A stretch of 64,000 nt of DNA, from positions 1 through 64,000 of the forward strand of contig JAOTOM010004838.1 in the NCBI GenBank assembly GCA_034440615.1, in the 5' to 3' direction. Below the pieces are notes generated by a model. It was not told the origin of the DNA and ran no database searches. It saw only the letters and a list, made by a program, of their open reading frames with translations. Shown here piece by piece: positions 42,751 through 54,989 of the stretch; positions within the stretch are counted from its first letter, which is position 1, and each line of letters opens with the position of its first letter. The position numbers were made by a program, and so were the translations under genes. This DNA is from Ashinkailepas kermadecensis (Eukaryota > Arthropoda > Thecostraca > Neolepadidae).

Positions 42751-45233
42751 TTGTTGCTTTTTTAAACCACGAATGCCATACAATTCTGTTAGCCTGCCAA
42801 TCTTGGTCTGCCACACACCGGATCAAAGAATTTTCAACCAGCGATCACCCGTCTTTTCTGTTTCTCATCCTTTCCAACATCAATCATGAGACTTCTTTTG
42901 CCATGGACAAGCAAGTAAGCTACGTTCTTGCTTATTCTTTCTCCAAACCAACATCGGTAACATTTACAACGGAGGACATCTTAGAGACGTATAGTACTAT
43001 ATCATGGAAACTAGAGCGCACCACATACTCATTATTGAGGCTGTAATAAGCTTGCACCCCCCCCCCCCCTCCCCTACACACATAGCAGAAGTTGAAGAAA
43101 TTGTGTTCGAACAGCAATAGGTACCAATGGTTTCACTTGTACCAGGAAGATAAACCTATTATTACAAAATAATCCATCAGTCGTGAATAGAGTTCGAAGT
43201 TCAGAGTGAAGTGTTAATTTGAAAGTACTTATACTGCGATGATAGTTATTTTTCAATGCCACATGTTTCTGTCAGCCATAGGCCCGTCCAGGGGGCTGCC
43301 CCATCCCCTTGGCGGTGAATGTTGTGTGTTCACTATTAAAATTATCGGGTTCTCTATCCACAAGTGCTCAGCCATGGTACTTTGCGAAATCCCTGGGTGC
43401 GCCCCTGCTGTTGACCCTGCCCCCCCCCCACATTTTTCAGACGTTCCTTTGGACTACGCCTTTGGTATGACTGCAAATCTCCATCATCTTCTACAAAATG
43501 TGTCCACTCAAATGCAAGCAAAATTAGCAAGTTTTCTCCCTATAAGTGATTCTTTCCGTATTCGTTAGGCGTCAGTCGCAATGTTAATGCGGACATCGGG
43601 GATCTCCAGCAAAGAAAGAAAATATGTAGGTTCCTGATGCCATTCAACAACTCTTAAATATGCGCCCGCGACAAGCGCGCACGGGTGATCACTAGAGTGC
43701 GCGCGAAAAATATAGTTACAATTTATGAGACTCCATAATATATGATGCGAAGTGCATTCATTATAGTTAGCTTGTCTTCAGACGTCAATTTCATTGTCAC
43801 TTACAGTGATGCATTGCGCATATTGTTGCTTTGCGTATTGTCTTCTGGAATTATTTTGTGGTCTTCGACCGCCATAAATGGCGGGCCGCCGGCGTCGCCC
43901 GCGGCTCGCGGCACGCCGTCATGGCCGCCCGCCATTCATGATATGGCGGGGCGCGGGACCATTCCCTGAACGTCAATGGGCCCCAACGCCAAAGTTACAG
44001 GCAGATTTTCATATTCAAAGCGATAGGTGATGCGCCTGGCATGATTTCCGCCACCATTGGATTTGAAGCCGAGAGGTTCCCTCGATATTGTTTAAGAACA
44101 TTACGCTATGGGCGCTGAATGGAAAGAATGCACCTACAATCGTGGATTTCTCCTACACAATTTTGGCGTGGCAGAGCCGATGTTGCTTGGTGTTCATCAA
44201 GGCTGGAACTTTATTTTTGCTGTGCCGCCGCTCGGCGGCCCTACGGATCCTCTGGGCAGCAAATGTCGGCGCTTGACGTGTATCGAGCCATGCCAGAACC
44301 TCAATAATGCCTAAACACTTCCTGTCAAAAGGCGAAAAATGACAGAGTTAGATATATACCAAAGTAGTCGAGCTTGGCAACATAGGGCAGATGATTTTAT
44401 GTCGGTTTATTTGAGGCCATTGGAAATTAATTCGCTCAGGTAGAACATCTGATATACAATTTAAAGGAATACAATGTTATAATTTTGAACGTAAATATTG
44501 AAATTGAGTGAAATAAATGGCACTGTTAAGACTTCATAAAAGTTATTCAAGATCATATCAAAATGTAGCACGTCAGATTTTCGTTTAGTCAAGAACATCG
44601 GACATTCTCAGCGCATCACACAGAAGATGTATGACGCGTTTTATTACAAGAAGTTCAGTGGCCAATTGCTCCCATTTCACTTTGAAGGCAAAGTGACAGC
44701 GTGAAATTATGTGATAATAAAACGAACTACACGTTATACGAAAGATTGTTTCAATATCGTTCGGATTTTACCATTGGAAATTACTTGCACCTCCTTTAGA
44801 AACTATAATATAGCATTAATCATTGCAAGCCCACTCTAGTGGTGTTTCTTCACAAACCCACCACCAGGGCGACGCTACCGGTACTATGTCCCCTCACGAC
44901 GCGTAACGTTACTAGCTTACATGTCTAACAACTAAATTCCGAAATAAAGCATATTATAATTTATATGGCTTAATGGCTCATAATAACGGCTTAATGGTTT
45001 ATAATAATGGCTTTACGGCTTAATGGCTTGAAAACGTTGATGGCTATAACCCTTCCTGATCCTAAAAAAAATGTGACAACAAGGAAGGTATCGTTCTTTA
45101 TGTTTTAATAATCTGCAGATGTACCTAACACATTTCATATCACATCCAATATTTCTGTATTCTACTAGTAAATTCGCAATTCAAAGCTCATTATTCTTCA
45201 GCCTTCATACTTGATAGTATGTACTAGTAGGAC
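42751..45233. other. unassigned sequence with possible short MITE ends
   Basis: At 43,272-43,412 GTCCAGGGGGCTGCCCC and CCTGGGTGCGCCCCTG form a rough inverted pair of hAT-like ends about 140 bp apart. A CpG-rich patch lies at 43,868-43,958. Otherwise AT-rich, no coding call. Confidence 0.35.
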
Positions 45234-46840
45234 CAGGGGCGTCACCACCGGGGGGGGGCAGCTGGTGCAGTCGACCCCCCGTCCCCCTGCCGTGAGACTG
45301 CCCCCCCCCCCCCCTGAAATTTGAGGAGGCCCTTTCAGGAAATGCACAGGAAAAAGTGATCAAGGAGGCCGACGAGACAGAAGATCAAGCTGTCAAGGAG
45401 GCCCCAAGACTGGCAACGAGGCCATCGGGAAATCTAATCAGGTCCCTATAAGAAACGTAGGACAGATATTGGGAGGCCCCTAGAATGAAAAGGATGCCAC
45501 CGAGACGGGCAAGAAGCCACCCAGGTTAGACAAGAAGGCTTCCGATCGGTGGCAGGATATTCTTAATTTGGAAAACGAGGCCTCCAAAGATGGAAGAGGA
45601 GGCCCCTTCTTCCTCACTTCAATCTTGCCGTATGACTGCACCGATCCGCACGCCATCGAGTCTCAAACCAAAATGGCCGAATGTTCGTGCAGTTGTTTCG
45701 TTAAGCAGCGTTAAGATGCTAATGTTCCCGCCATTTTTCCACGCTGCTTATTTTAAATACCCAATTGCTAACTGTAAGCAGCCATAGAGCGCTCAAACTC
45801 CCGCCAAAAAACACGGGACTGTAACAGTGCTAGATATAAGCCGTTGCGTTATTCTGGACTGCTTGGCACAACACTCATGGCTGCTAAGATCAAGCATCCT
45901 CATTCTTGCAATCTAATACCTACAGGCTAGAATTAGCCTCTTCCAGCCGAATAGTGCATATGGTGCTTGTTGCTAGCATCCTTATGCTTGTTACTAGCAT
46001 CCTTAGGAAACAGCGTTGTTTGAAGCAGTCACTTAGTATGCAATTAGCAGCAAAAGTGCTAATCATTTTTACAGTGTAGGAGAGAAGATTTGGGACTATG
46101 ACGCAAAAGCACCCTGCTAAGAGGGTAATGAGGCTCCAAACACGGATGAGGAGGCCCCCAAGACGGGAGAGGAGGCTCCTCATTTGACAAATGAATCACC
46201 TAAGAGAGGATAGGAGGCCCCAGATATCAAGAGAGAGCCAACAATTGGAACGGAGGCCCCCAGGATTGCAAAGGAAGCCCCAATACGGGAAAGGACGCCC
46301 CAGAAAATGAGAGGAGGCCCTAAGACGGAAGAGAAAGCCAGTGGATATGAGATGAGGTTTCGGAGACGCAAAAGCAGGCCCCAAAACGGGTAAGGTTCCA
46401 CCAAGATAGAAAAGGATGATCCAGAAACGTGGCAGGAGGCACCTAATTCGGAAGAGGACGACACAGTATTGGAAATGAGACCTCATGATGAATTAGGAGA
46501 CCCCTAAAATAGGAGAGAAAGTCCATTGGATAAGAGAGATAGCTCCCAGGCGAGAAAGAAGGCTCCAAGACGAGTAAGAAGGTCCACAAGAAATGACAAG
46601 GCAGCTGACATAGGGAAGGTTGCTTGTAATTTGGAAGAGCAGGCACCTGGGATAGAAGAGGAGTCCACCAGGAGATAAGAGGCCACCCTTAAAATGGGCA
46701 AATATCGAATCAAAGCGCAGAGCAGGAGGCCCCAGACGTGAGAGGAGGCCCCTAATTTGAAAAAGAAGGCTTCTAGAAGAGGAAAGGATGCCCCTGCCGG
46801 ACTCGAGAAGAGACCTTCAAGACGGAGTAAGAGGTCTCAT
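45234..46840 (+). repeat. second GC-block repeat family, copy 1
   Basis: Built of units like GACGAAAAGGAGGCCCCCAG with diverged spacers. Begins with CAGGGGCGTCACCACC and runs of G and C at 45,255-45,310. Parts align in direct order with copy 2: 45,350-45,600 with 50,200-51,545, and 46,100-46,800 with 51,715-52,420. About 45,605-46,065 does not match copy 2 and may be an insertion, ending in a TTTTTACAGTGTA-like terminus. Confidence 0.8.
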
Positions 46841-46976
46841 ATGCCGGATAGCGGCATGACGAAACTATAGGTCTGAAGGGCACGTCAGGTTTGTGAGTTT
46901 TAGGGAGGCCATATAGTTCTGCTGTGTGGGAGGAATTTGGTTTGATAGCCAGCTTATCCAATCTTTCAGCACCCAC
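46773..46976 (-). pseudogene. Penelope-like RT N-terminal fragment, inverted
   Basis: The minus-strand frame reads AELYGLPKTHKPDVPFRPIV, the hallmark fingers motif of Penelope-like element reverse transcriptases. It lies head to head with the C-terminal part that starts on the plus strand at about 46,981, so the 5' piece is inverted relative to the rest. Confidence 0.8.
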
Positions 46977-46980
46977 CTTG

Positions 46981-49078
46981 CAAAGATTGAAACGTTCGGA
47001 CTAAATCTCGATGATATTAAAAAATTGTTCACTCATTGCCTTCACAACAACTTCGTTCAATTTGGACAAGAATATTACCGGCAACGGAATATTACTTGAG
47101 ATTTATAGATAACATTTTCGGCATATGGACTCAGGGCTCAGACTCTTTAAACACATTTTTGCAGACATGAACCGCTTCCATTCCAGGCTAAAATGTACCA
47201 TAGAGAGAAGCGATCAGTCTACTAACGGACAAATTTCCTTCCTCGACACACTTCTAACGGTCAACAGTGACCTGACCTATACAGCAGAACTTTTCATTAA
47301 ACCGATGGCAGCTCCTATTATCCTCCCATACACATCGGCTCACCCTATCCAAACTAAAAGTTCCGTTCTGTATGCTCAATTGCTGAGAGCAATGCGACTC
47401 AGTTCTGATAAGGCCACCCAAAAAGAGGTATCGAAAAAAATCGGAAGTCTTTTCCTATCCAATGGCTATCCTCATAGCATGATACAGAAAACAAAATTTC
47501 GAGTATTGACACGCGATGTTAAATACAGACGTCGCGCGACAAGTCAACACACACACGATACAAACGCTTCCAGATCACATAGATCTGCAAACACCACATA
47601 CATCAGTTTTCCATTTATCGATGATTCTCTGACGAAAAAGGTAGCCACAGCCATCACTAGGCCCACACTCTCAATGCGCGTAGCCTGGAAAAACGGCAAG
47701 ACACTTTCGGAAACCATGACTAAATCTGCCCTCGACCCTCCACCATGCCCTGCAGGCACTAGAGTGTGCTAATGCTGTCTGGCCGGTCTGAAAGATAGAT
47801 GTCACACCAAAAATGTGGTATAAAAAGTTAAGCGCGAGCTATGCACCTTAACACGCGCCCTGGAGGGCCTCTGACAATTACGCGCACTGGAGGGGGGGGG
47901 GGGCGGATTCCGCCCCCCATAAGATCTCGGCTTCTAGTAAAGCTGGAGGAACGAAATTCGTAGGATAGATGGGCACGGTAGTGAACTCTATTGTGTGCAA
48001 TTTTCGTGACCTTAGGTCAATATCTTCAAGGTCAAATGAGGTCAGATTGGCAAATTTTTCCGGTTTTGCGTGATTTGGCTTGTCATCGTTATGGATCGCT
48101 GTGATTGTGTTTAAATGCTCCAAAATGGGCATCAATGATGTTTTGGACATTACTAATGATGCAATGCAGATGCTAGACCCAACATTTGACCTCAGGTCAC
48201 CTATATAGCACCAATTTATCAGGTCAGTTACCTGTTCCAGTTACCGGAACCGGCCGCCCGCCCGACTGCTCCGTCGGGCAGCTCGGAGCAATCGGCTTCG
48301 TGAAGAAGGGAGTGAAGTACATGAATAAAGTATGGAAACGCAATGACAAACAGTACAAATGACAACCAGCAGTGCATTTATGGCAACATTCCAGTTGATC
48401 AAGTTTGGTTCCATTAACCTGTCATTAACTTGACCTGACTTGACCTTGGTGACCTAACATGACCTTGAAACTATACAGCATATCAATATGCATCAAACAA
48501 GTCGCTAGTGTTGCCTAGAACACTTCCCTTTTGTCAGTATACTGGAAGCGCATCAGCGCCGATTTTTGTGGTCTGGCGCTATAACATTTTTTGAATTTAG
48601 CGGCCCCTAACTTGAAAATGTTTCGGCCGATTTCCATTTTTCTTCCTTTAAACGACGCGCCGTTCATTTCTAAGCAGGTACACCGAAAATCGCGTATATC
48701 GACCGGTAAAATTTGCAGTTATTTGCGAAAAACCGGAGGGGTGGGCGGATTTCGCCCCCCCTCCAGTGCGCGTGTTAAGGAACAGCACCCATAACCTATA
48801 TTGGGGAAACCACACGCATGGTTAGGGACAGATACATGGAACACATCAGAGACGCAAAGAACAAAACGAAAAACACCCCTTTTGGAGAGCGTTTCGCCAC
48901 AAATCACCCAGAAAGCACCATCACTCCAACAACGTTCAGCATCACAATCTTGCGGACTTGTAAAGACATGGCAAAACTCAACATTGCAGAATCCATTGAA
49001 ATCAGGAACCAAAATTATCCCCTAAACACAATGGTAGCATCATGGACCCTCATAAAACCAGTTCCTTATACAGCATGA
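46981..49078 (+). pseudogene. Penelope-like RT/GIY-YIG ORF, C-terminal part, broken
   Basis: RT motif C reads RFIDNIFGIW at 47,099-47,128, where the family has YxDD: the second catalytic Asp is Asn. A stop follows after LQT. The open part 47,125-47,772 holds the FLDT motif and the RT thumb (TAELFIKP, LRAMRLSS). The linker ends in VKRELC near 47,845; a TAA precedes it. After the MITE, the frame resumes as TYIGETTRMVRDRYMEHI (48,796-48,850), the YIG half of the GIY-YIG nuclease with its Arg and Glu-His context, and continues to TGA at 49,078. Confidence 0.83.
47852..48774. mobile_element. MITE inserted in the Penelope-like ORF (TTAA-flanked)
   Basis: The ends are inverted repeats: CCTTAACACGCGCCCTGGAGGG on the left and its partner on the right, differing at one base (quoted here as CTTAACACGCGC plus CTGGAGGG). 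TTAA sits at 47,848-47,851 and 48,775-48,778, which would fit a piggyBac-type TTAA target. The left end is partly duplicated: ACGCGCACTGGAGGG recurs at about 47,880. No ORF. Its insertion separates the linker from the YIG motif of the host element. Confidence 0.7.
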
Positions 49079-49484
49079 CACTGTACAGACGTCACCTGCA
49101 CTCGCCTACTTATTCACTCCGTAATCATCCACCGGCACAATCACTCACCCCATCATTCACCCAGGAATTCACTCACCCATGTACGCACTAACGTGTTCAC
49201 TCACTCACTGACACACTCGTTCATCCACACACGCGAACACTTCGAGAGCATTGACGTATCAGGATATATGTGTATATAGCGATGCATAGGGTAGGTGTAT
49301 ACAGAGGGTGTCTAGGGAAGCGACGAACATTTTGGCTCTGTTAGTGTCGCATCACATGTACTTGGTACAATGCCCTTTGTTGTGTTGGAATTTAAATACT
49401 TGGACTCAGATGATGATTTCGTCAATATTAGTAGACGGCTTAATATATATAGCATGTGCGTAAAATCCTGTGCGTAAACGGTCT

Positions 49485-49545
49485 CATGTTTATTCTGTCT
49501 CCGAAGAAGGGTCACGCCCGAAATATATTGGACCGATTTTTGACC
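49485..49545 (+). ncRNA. degenerate hammerhead ribozyme motif of the Penelope-like element
   Basis: CCGAAGA at 49,501-49,507 corresponds to the core CUGANGA with U changed to C; GGG/CCC (stem II) follows, then CGAAA at 49,519-49,523. Hammerhead ribozymes are known in Penelope-like terminal repeats. The core change predicts loss of cleavage. Confidence 0.5.
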
Positions 49546-49555
49546 CTATTTTACT

Positions 49556-50177
49556 TAATATGAGCATTTGGTTACTTTTTATAGCCATCTTCAATTCGAC
49601 TATGCTCAACACAGCTCTCCGCAACATTATCAACTTCTAGTATATTTGGTTTAAACTAGACAAAACCGAAGTCACGTGACGTCATATACCAGAAGCGCCT
49701 TTTTATTCCAGAATACTGCTGAATTATATTCCAGTTTTTGACTATACTGATAAACCTACCAAATATGGTGCTTTTAATTTTTGCACTATTATAACGTTTT
49801 TCTCACGACTTGTTTCCCCGCTGTTTCTAAAGCATATGTATTCATTGAATCTTCATGGTCTTTATCTTTGTTTTTTGCCGTGCCAGTGGCTTTGAACCGA
49901 AAGGCACCATCCCGTGAATTAGGAAACTTAGCAAAACCTTACCATGGTTGACATTCAGAACACACATCTCAAACAATTTATGTGAATTAAGGCCATATAC
50001 CTACAATGTCAACTTGGTCATCATGCTATTGATGTCCACTTTCCGTCCCGGTTCCAATTTGATGATTAATGCCAACTTAGCATGTTCTAAGGCTTAATAA
50101 GAGCCACAGTGGCTCATCTGGGAAATGTGCGTTGGTCTCCTATCAATTATCATATTGCTCCTGTATGCTGTATGCAA
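49556..50177. other. AT-rich unassigned sequence
   Basis: No coding frame or repeat recognised between the Penelope-like 3' end and the second GC-block family copy. Confidence 0.4.
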
Positions 50178-52860
50178 GGGCGAGGCCCCTATCCGCAAAT
50201 GCACAGCAAAAAAAGGTGAGCAAGGAGGCCGACGGGACAGAAGATCATGCTGTCAATGAGGCCTCAAGACTGACGAGGCCCCCAGGAAATATAATCAGGT
50301 CTCTATAAGAGACGAGAACAGAGATTGGGAGGAGGCCCCCAGAACGAAAAGGAGGTCCCATGACGAAAATGAGACCCCATGACGAAAAGGAGGTCCCAAG
50401 ACGTAGAACAGAGATTGGGAGGAGGCCCCCCAGGACGAAAAGGAGCCCCCCCCCGGGACGAAAAGGAGGCCCCAGGACGAAAAGGAGGCCCCAAGACGTA
50501 GAACAGAGATTGGGAGGTGCCCCCAGGACGAAAAGGAGACCCCCAGAACGAAAAGGATACACCCAAGGACGAAAAGGAGGCCCCCAATACGTAGAACAGA
50601 GATTGGGATGAGGTCCCCAGGACGAAAAGGAGGCCCCCAGGATGAAAAGGAGGCCCCTAAGACGTAGAACAGAGATTGGGAGGTGGCCCCCATGACGAAA
50701 AGGAGGCCCCCAGGACGAAAAGGATGCCCTAGGACGCAAATGAGGCCCCCAAGACGTAGAACAGAGATTGGGAGGAGGCCCCCAGGAATAAAAGGAGGCC
50801 CCCAGGACTAAAAGGAGGCCCCCAGAACGAATAGGATGCACCCAAGGACGAAAAGGAGGCCCCACGACGTAGAACAGAGATTGGGAGGAGGCCCCCAGGA
50901 CGAAAAGGAGGCCCCCAGGACGAAAGACGCAGTCGATGCGCCCCCAAACTCCAACAACCAACCAACCAACCCCAGGACGAAAAGGATGCACCAAATGACG
51001 AAAAGGATGCCCCCAAGACGTAGAACAGAGATTGGGATGAGGTCCCCAGGACGAAAAGGAGGCCCCAGAACGAAAAGGAGGCCCCCAGGACGAAAAGGAT
51101 GCCCCTAAGACGTATAACAGAGATTGTGAGGTGGCCCCCAGGACGAAAAGGAGGCCCCAGAACGCAAAGGAAGCCCCCCCCCAAGACGTAGAACAGAGAT
51201 TGGGAGGAGGCCCCCAGGACTAAAAGGATGCCCCAGGACGAAAAGGAGGCCCCCAGAACGAAAAAGATGCACCCAAGGACGAAAAGGAGGCCTCTTGGAC
51301 GTAGAACAGAGATTGGAAGGTAGCCCCCAGGACGAAAACGAGGCCTCTTGGACGTAGAACAGAGATTGGAAGGTAGCCCCCAAGACGAAAAGGATGCCCC
51401 AGGACGAAAAGGATGCTCTCAGGACTGAAAGGATGCCACCGAGACGGGCAAGAAGCCACCCAGGTTAGACGAAAAGGCTTCCGATGGGTGGCAGGTTATT
51501 CTTAAGTTGGAAAACGAGGCCCCAAAGACGGAAGAGGATGCCCCTGCAATATAAAATTAAGACCTGATAGGTGATATTTCTCCGGACGCAATAGGGGCCC
51601 CAAGACGGGTAAGAAGGTCTCAGCAGGAATGAGAGAAGGCCACCGAGACCAGCCAGATGAGGCCCATATTTTGGAAGAGGAGGAACCTGGAAGATAAGAT
51701 CTAGGACTAGGACGCAAAAGCACCCTGCTAAGAGGGTAATGAGGCTTCAAACACAGATAAGGAGGACCCTAATTTGAAAAAGGAGTCACCTAGGAGAGGG
51801 TAGGAGTCCCCAGAAATCAAGAGAGCGTCAAAAATGGCACGGAGGCAACCAGGAATGCCAAGGAGGCCCCAACACCGGAAAGGAGGCCCCAGAATATGAG
51901 AGGAGGCCCTAAGACGGAAAAGGAAGCCATTGGATATGAGATGAGGTTTCGGAGACGCAAAAGCAGGCCCCAAACGGGTGAGGTTCCACCGAGATAGAAA
52001 AGGATGATCCAGAGACGTGGCAGGAGGCACCTAATTCGGAAGAGAACGACACAAGATTGGAAATGAGACCCCATGATGAACGAGGAGGCCCCTAAAATAG
52101 GAGAGAAAGGCCATTGGATAAGAGAGATGGCTCCCAGGCGGAAAAGAAGGCTCGAAGACGGCTAAGAAGGTCCACGGGAAATAACAAGGCCACTAAGATA
52201 GGAAAGGTTGCCAGTAATTTGGCAGAGGAGGCGCCTGGGAGAGAGGAGGAGTCCACGAAGAGATAAGAGACCAACCCTAAGATGGGTAAAGATCGAATCC
52301 AGAGCGCAGAGCAGGAGAACGCACAGCAGGAGGCCCCCAAGACGTGAGAGGAGGCCCCTAATTTGAAAAAAAGAAGGCCTCTAGAAGAGACATGAGGCAC
52401 CTGCCGGACTCGAGAGGAGTCCCTCAAGAAGGAGTAGGTCTCCAGGACCAAATGAGGCCCCGAAGACCGGAAAGAGTTCCCAGGAAATGAGAGGAGGCCC
52501 TTAAGATGGGAGTGGTAGCAGGTATGGAAGGAGGTGAGGTTTCCAAAATTGAAGATCCCTCAAGACGGGTAAGGTTTTTCCAGGATAAAGTAGGAGCCAC
52601 ACGAGACGTGGCAGGAGGCCCCTAATTTGGCAGAGAATGCCCCTCGAAGGTGAGAGGAAGCCCCATGCCACGTTAAAGGGGCCCCAGAATGCAAGAGGAG
52701 GCCCTCCAAGGCGGGAGAGGAGGACCATTGAATATGGAGGAGGGTAGGACACACAAGGAGACATCGAAAACCGGTAAAAAGGCTCTAGGAAATGAGACGA
52801 GACCCTTAAGACGCGACAGGAGGCCTATAATTTGCAAGAAGAAACCCCTAAGAAATAGTA
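50178..52860 (+). repeat. second GC-block repeat family, copy 2 with expanded array
   Basis: Direct-orientation relative of 45,234-46,840. The long minus-strand open frames (249 and 151 codons of FVLGASFSSWGPPFRPG-like text) are translations of the repeat and not genes. Confidence 0.85.
50330..51425 (+). repeat. ~20-bp tandem array with higher-order spacer
   Basis: Unit GACGAAAAGGAGGCCCCCAG, about 19-21 bp, many copies. A second unit, AGACGTAGAACAGAGATTGG, interrupts the run at about ten places, every 80-150 bp, giving a higher-order structure. In copy 1 the corresponding place (about 45,460-45,490) holds only about one unit, so the array expanded in this copy. Confidence 0.9.
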
Positions 52861-53717
52861 AGAGTCGTGTCTGGGTATTTTAAAATCACGATATGGGCCC
52901 CAAAAGATCCGGCCGGGGCCCCCGCAAATTACGCTGAGCCTGGGGTACCAAAAATTAACGCCCGGACCACGAAAATCATGCCAGGGGCACGACAGGTCGT
53001 ACCGTGCCCCAACAGTCTCATTGGGACCAAAACAAATGAAGCCGGAGCAAAGAAAAACAATCCGGACATGGATAATCACTCCGGGGGCCGAACAATGACG
53101 CAAAAAGCCTCCAAAACGCATTGGACCCCCAAAAAGTGTCGAGGCCGCTACAGCTCGCGCTAGGGATCCAAGAAAATGACGTCGGGGCCCAAAAGATCAC
53201 ATTGGACTAAAAAAAAGTCGCGTCGCAGCCCTTGAAAATCACACTGGAGGCCCAGAAGGTCGCGCCGGGGCCCCAAAAGTTGCAGCTGCCCTAAAAATCA
53301 ATTTTAACCGGAATGTCACTCTAGGACAAAAAAAAAACTCCTTCAGTGGCCGCAGTGCTATATCAAAGGGGCAAATGCCCCCTCCATCCTGAGAGGGATA
53401 AGCTCCCAAGAATCGTGTCGGGGCCTCAAAAATCGCGCTGGGGCCACCAAAATTCGCGTCGGTCCACCAGAATTCGCGTATGGGTCTCCAAATAAATACG
53501 GCGAGCCCCGGGAAACTCGCTCCGAGGCCCGAAAAATTGCGACAGGAACCGCCAAAATCGCGTTGGGGCCACAGATAAATACAACGCGTCGCACAAACTC
53601 GAACCGGGCCCCCCAAATATCGCGCTCGGGACCCACAATTCCCATCGGTAGTCCCGTCGAGGCTCTAAAAAATTGCCGTCTAGGGCCACACGTAAGCACA
53701 GTGTGACCACAAACACC

Positions 53718-54480
53718 GGATCGGTATCCGAAAAAATCAAGCTGGAGCCCTCCAAAATAAGGATGGATTCCAACAACTAAATGCCCAGGCAAAAAAAAAA
53801 TGTTCTGGAGCACCGAACATATTATCAGATGCCTTCACAAATTGCGTACGGCACCGAAAAACAAACCGGATCTCGAACAATCGAGGTGGGATACAAAAAC
53901 ATGGCGCGAAGGACTCGAGAAATCAGGCCGGGATTCGGACTTTTAAAAAAATCAGAATAGTTTCACAAAATCGCATTCAGCCCAGAAAACTGGGGTTGGG
54001 TCTCCGGAACCACGCGACTGGGCGCGATAAACCGCTCTGGGACCTAGAAACATCGTACCGAAGCCCCAAAATTGTACTTGGGCCCCACAAGTGTGCGTCA
54101 GAAGCCCAAAATAAACACATCGGGACCCTAAGAGCACAGCGGGGGGCGAAAATACAACTGGCCCTCCAAAGCGCACAGTCTCACAAAAACGACAGGGCCT
54201 TAACACATGCGTTGCAGCTATAAATATATATACCGGGAGGTATAAAAAATACACCGGAAGCTCTCAAGGCACACAGGGGTCATGATAACGCACAATAGCC
54301 TGAAAAGGTGGCTGGGGCCGCAAAAGTCAACATGGTTCCGAAACAAACAAAAAGGCCGGGCGCTAAATAAACACATCGGGATCTTCGAAAACGCCCCGAC
54401 ACGTCAAAAAAAATCCTCGGTGCACAAAAATACAACAAACCCTAAAACGAGCAGGGGGTTCGAAAATGCTTTAGGCCCGT
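53718..54480 (+). repeat. left arm of inverted duplication in copy E
   Basis: Pairs with the reverse complement of 54,990-55,748 at roughly 80-85 percent by eye. Shared landmarks: AGATGCCTTCACAAATTGCG versus its inverted partner, CGGAACCACGCG, AAGCGCACAG. Confidence 0.85.
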
Positions 54481-54989
54481 AACAAAAATGGATTGGAGCC
54501 ATAATGCACAATCATAGACCAAGAAAGACGCAACGGGTTCAAAAAAGAACGCTGAGGCTTGGCCTCGGTTCGGTATCCAATCTGGGAGGATAGAGGATAG
54601 CAGCAAAGACATGAAGTGCATCAAAGCTCAGCGGAAACCGCATTTCATAACTAACAGAAGATGTGAGAAGTAGGAAACTAATGATCGAATTTAATCAATC
54701 GACTTTTCGCAGCGAACGCCCATACGAATCATTCCATCACACCAAATATGGCGCAAGTCTATCAGGTGGCAGCAATTAGCAAAACGCAGAAGGCCTAGCA
54801 GAAACCATAGCATCGCACGAAGTGTGGCGAATGCACCGAATACGAAAAATGGGTATGCACGTGCACTGACGTTGCCGTCGTGGCGACCGGGTGCTATGAA
54901 CTGGAATGCCTGAAATTATGAAGTTTTGTATTTTTAAGTGGTGGGTAATACATTTTACTTTGAAGTTATGGGCCTAATACATCTTCGAA

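Larger units (their letters stand above)
46981..49555 (+). mobile_element. Penelope-like retroelement, 5'-inverted, with GIY-YIG
   Basis: Holds the RT palm end, the linker, a GIY-YIG endonuclease domain split by a MITE, and a 3' region with CACTCAC-rich sequence (49,090-49,230) and a degenerate hammerhead motif. This is the layout of endonuclease-bearing Penelope-like elements. Confidence 0.82.

Noticed and set aside
50245..51184. Long minus-strand frames rich in LLFVLGASFSSWG
   Set aside because: Translation of the 20-bp array on the minus strand; no domain and no start context.
50330..51425. Possible CRISPR-like repeat-spacer array (unit plus AGACGTAGAACAGAGATTGG)
   Set aside because: Spacers are themselves repeats of the same unit, the genome is eukaryotic and there are no cas genes.
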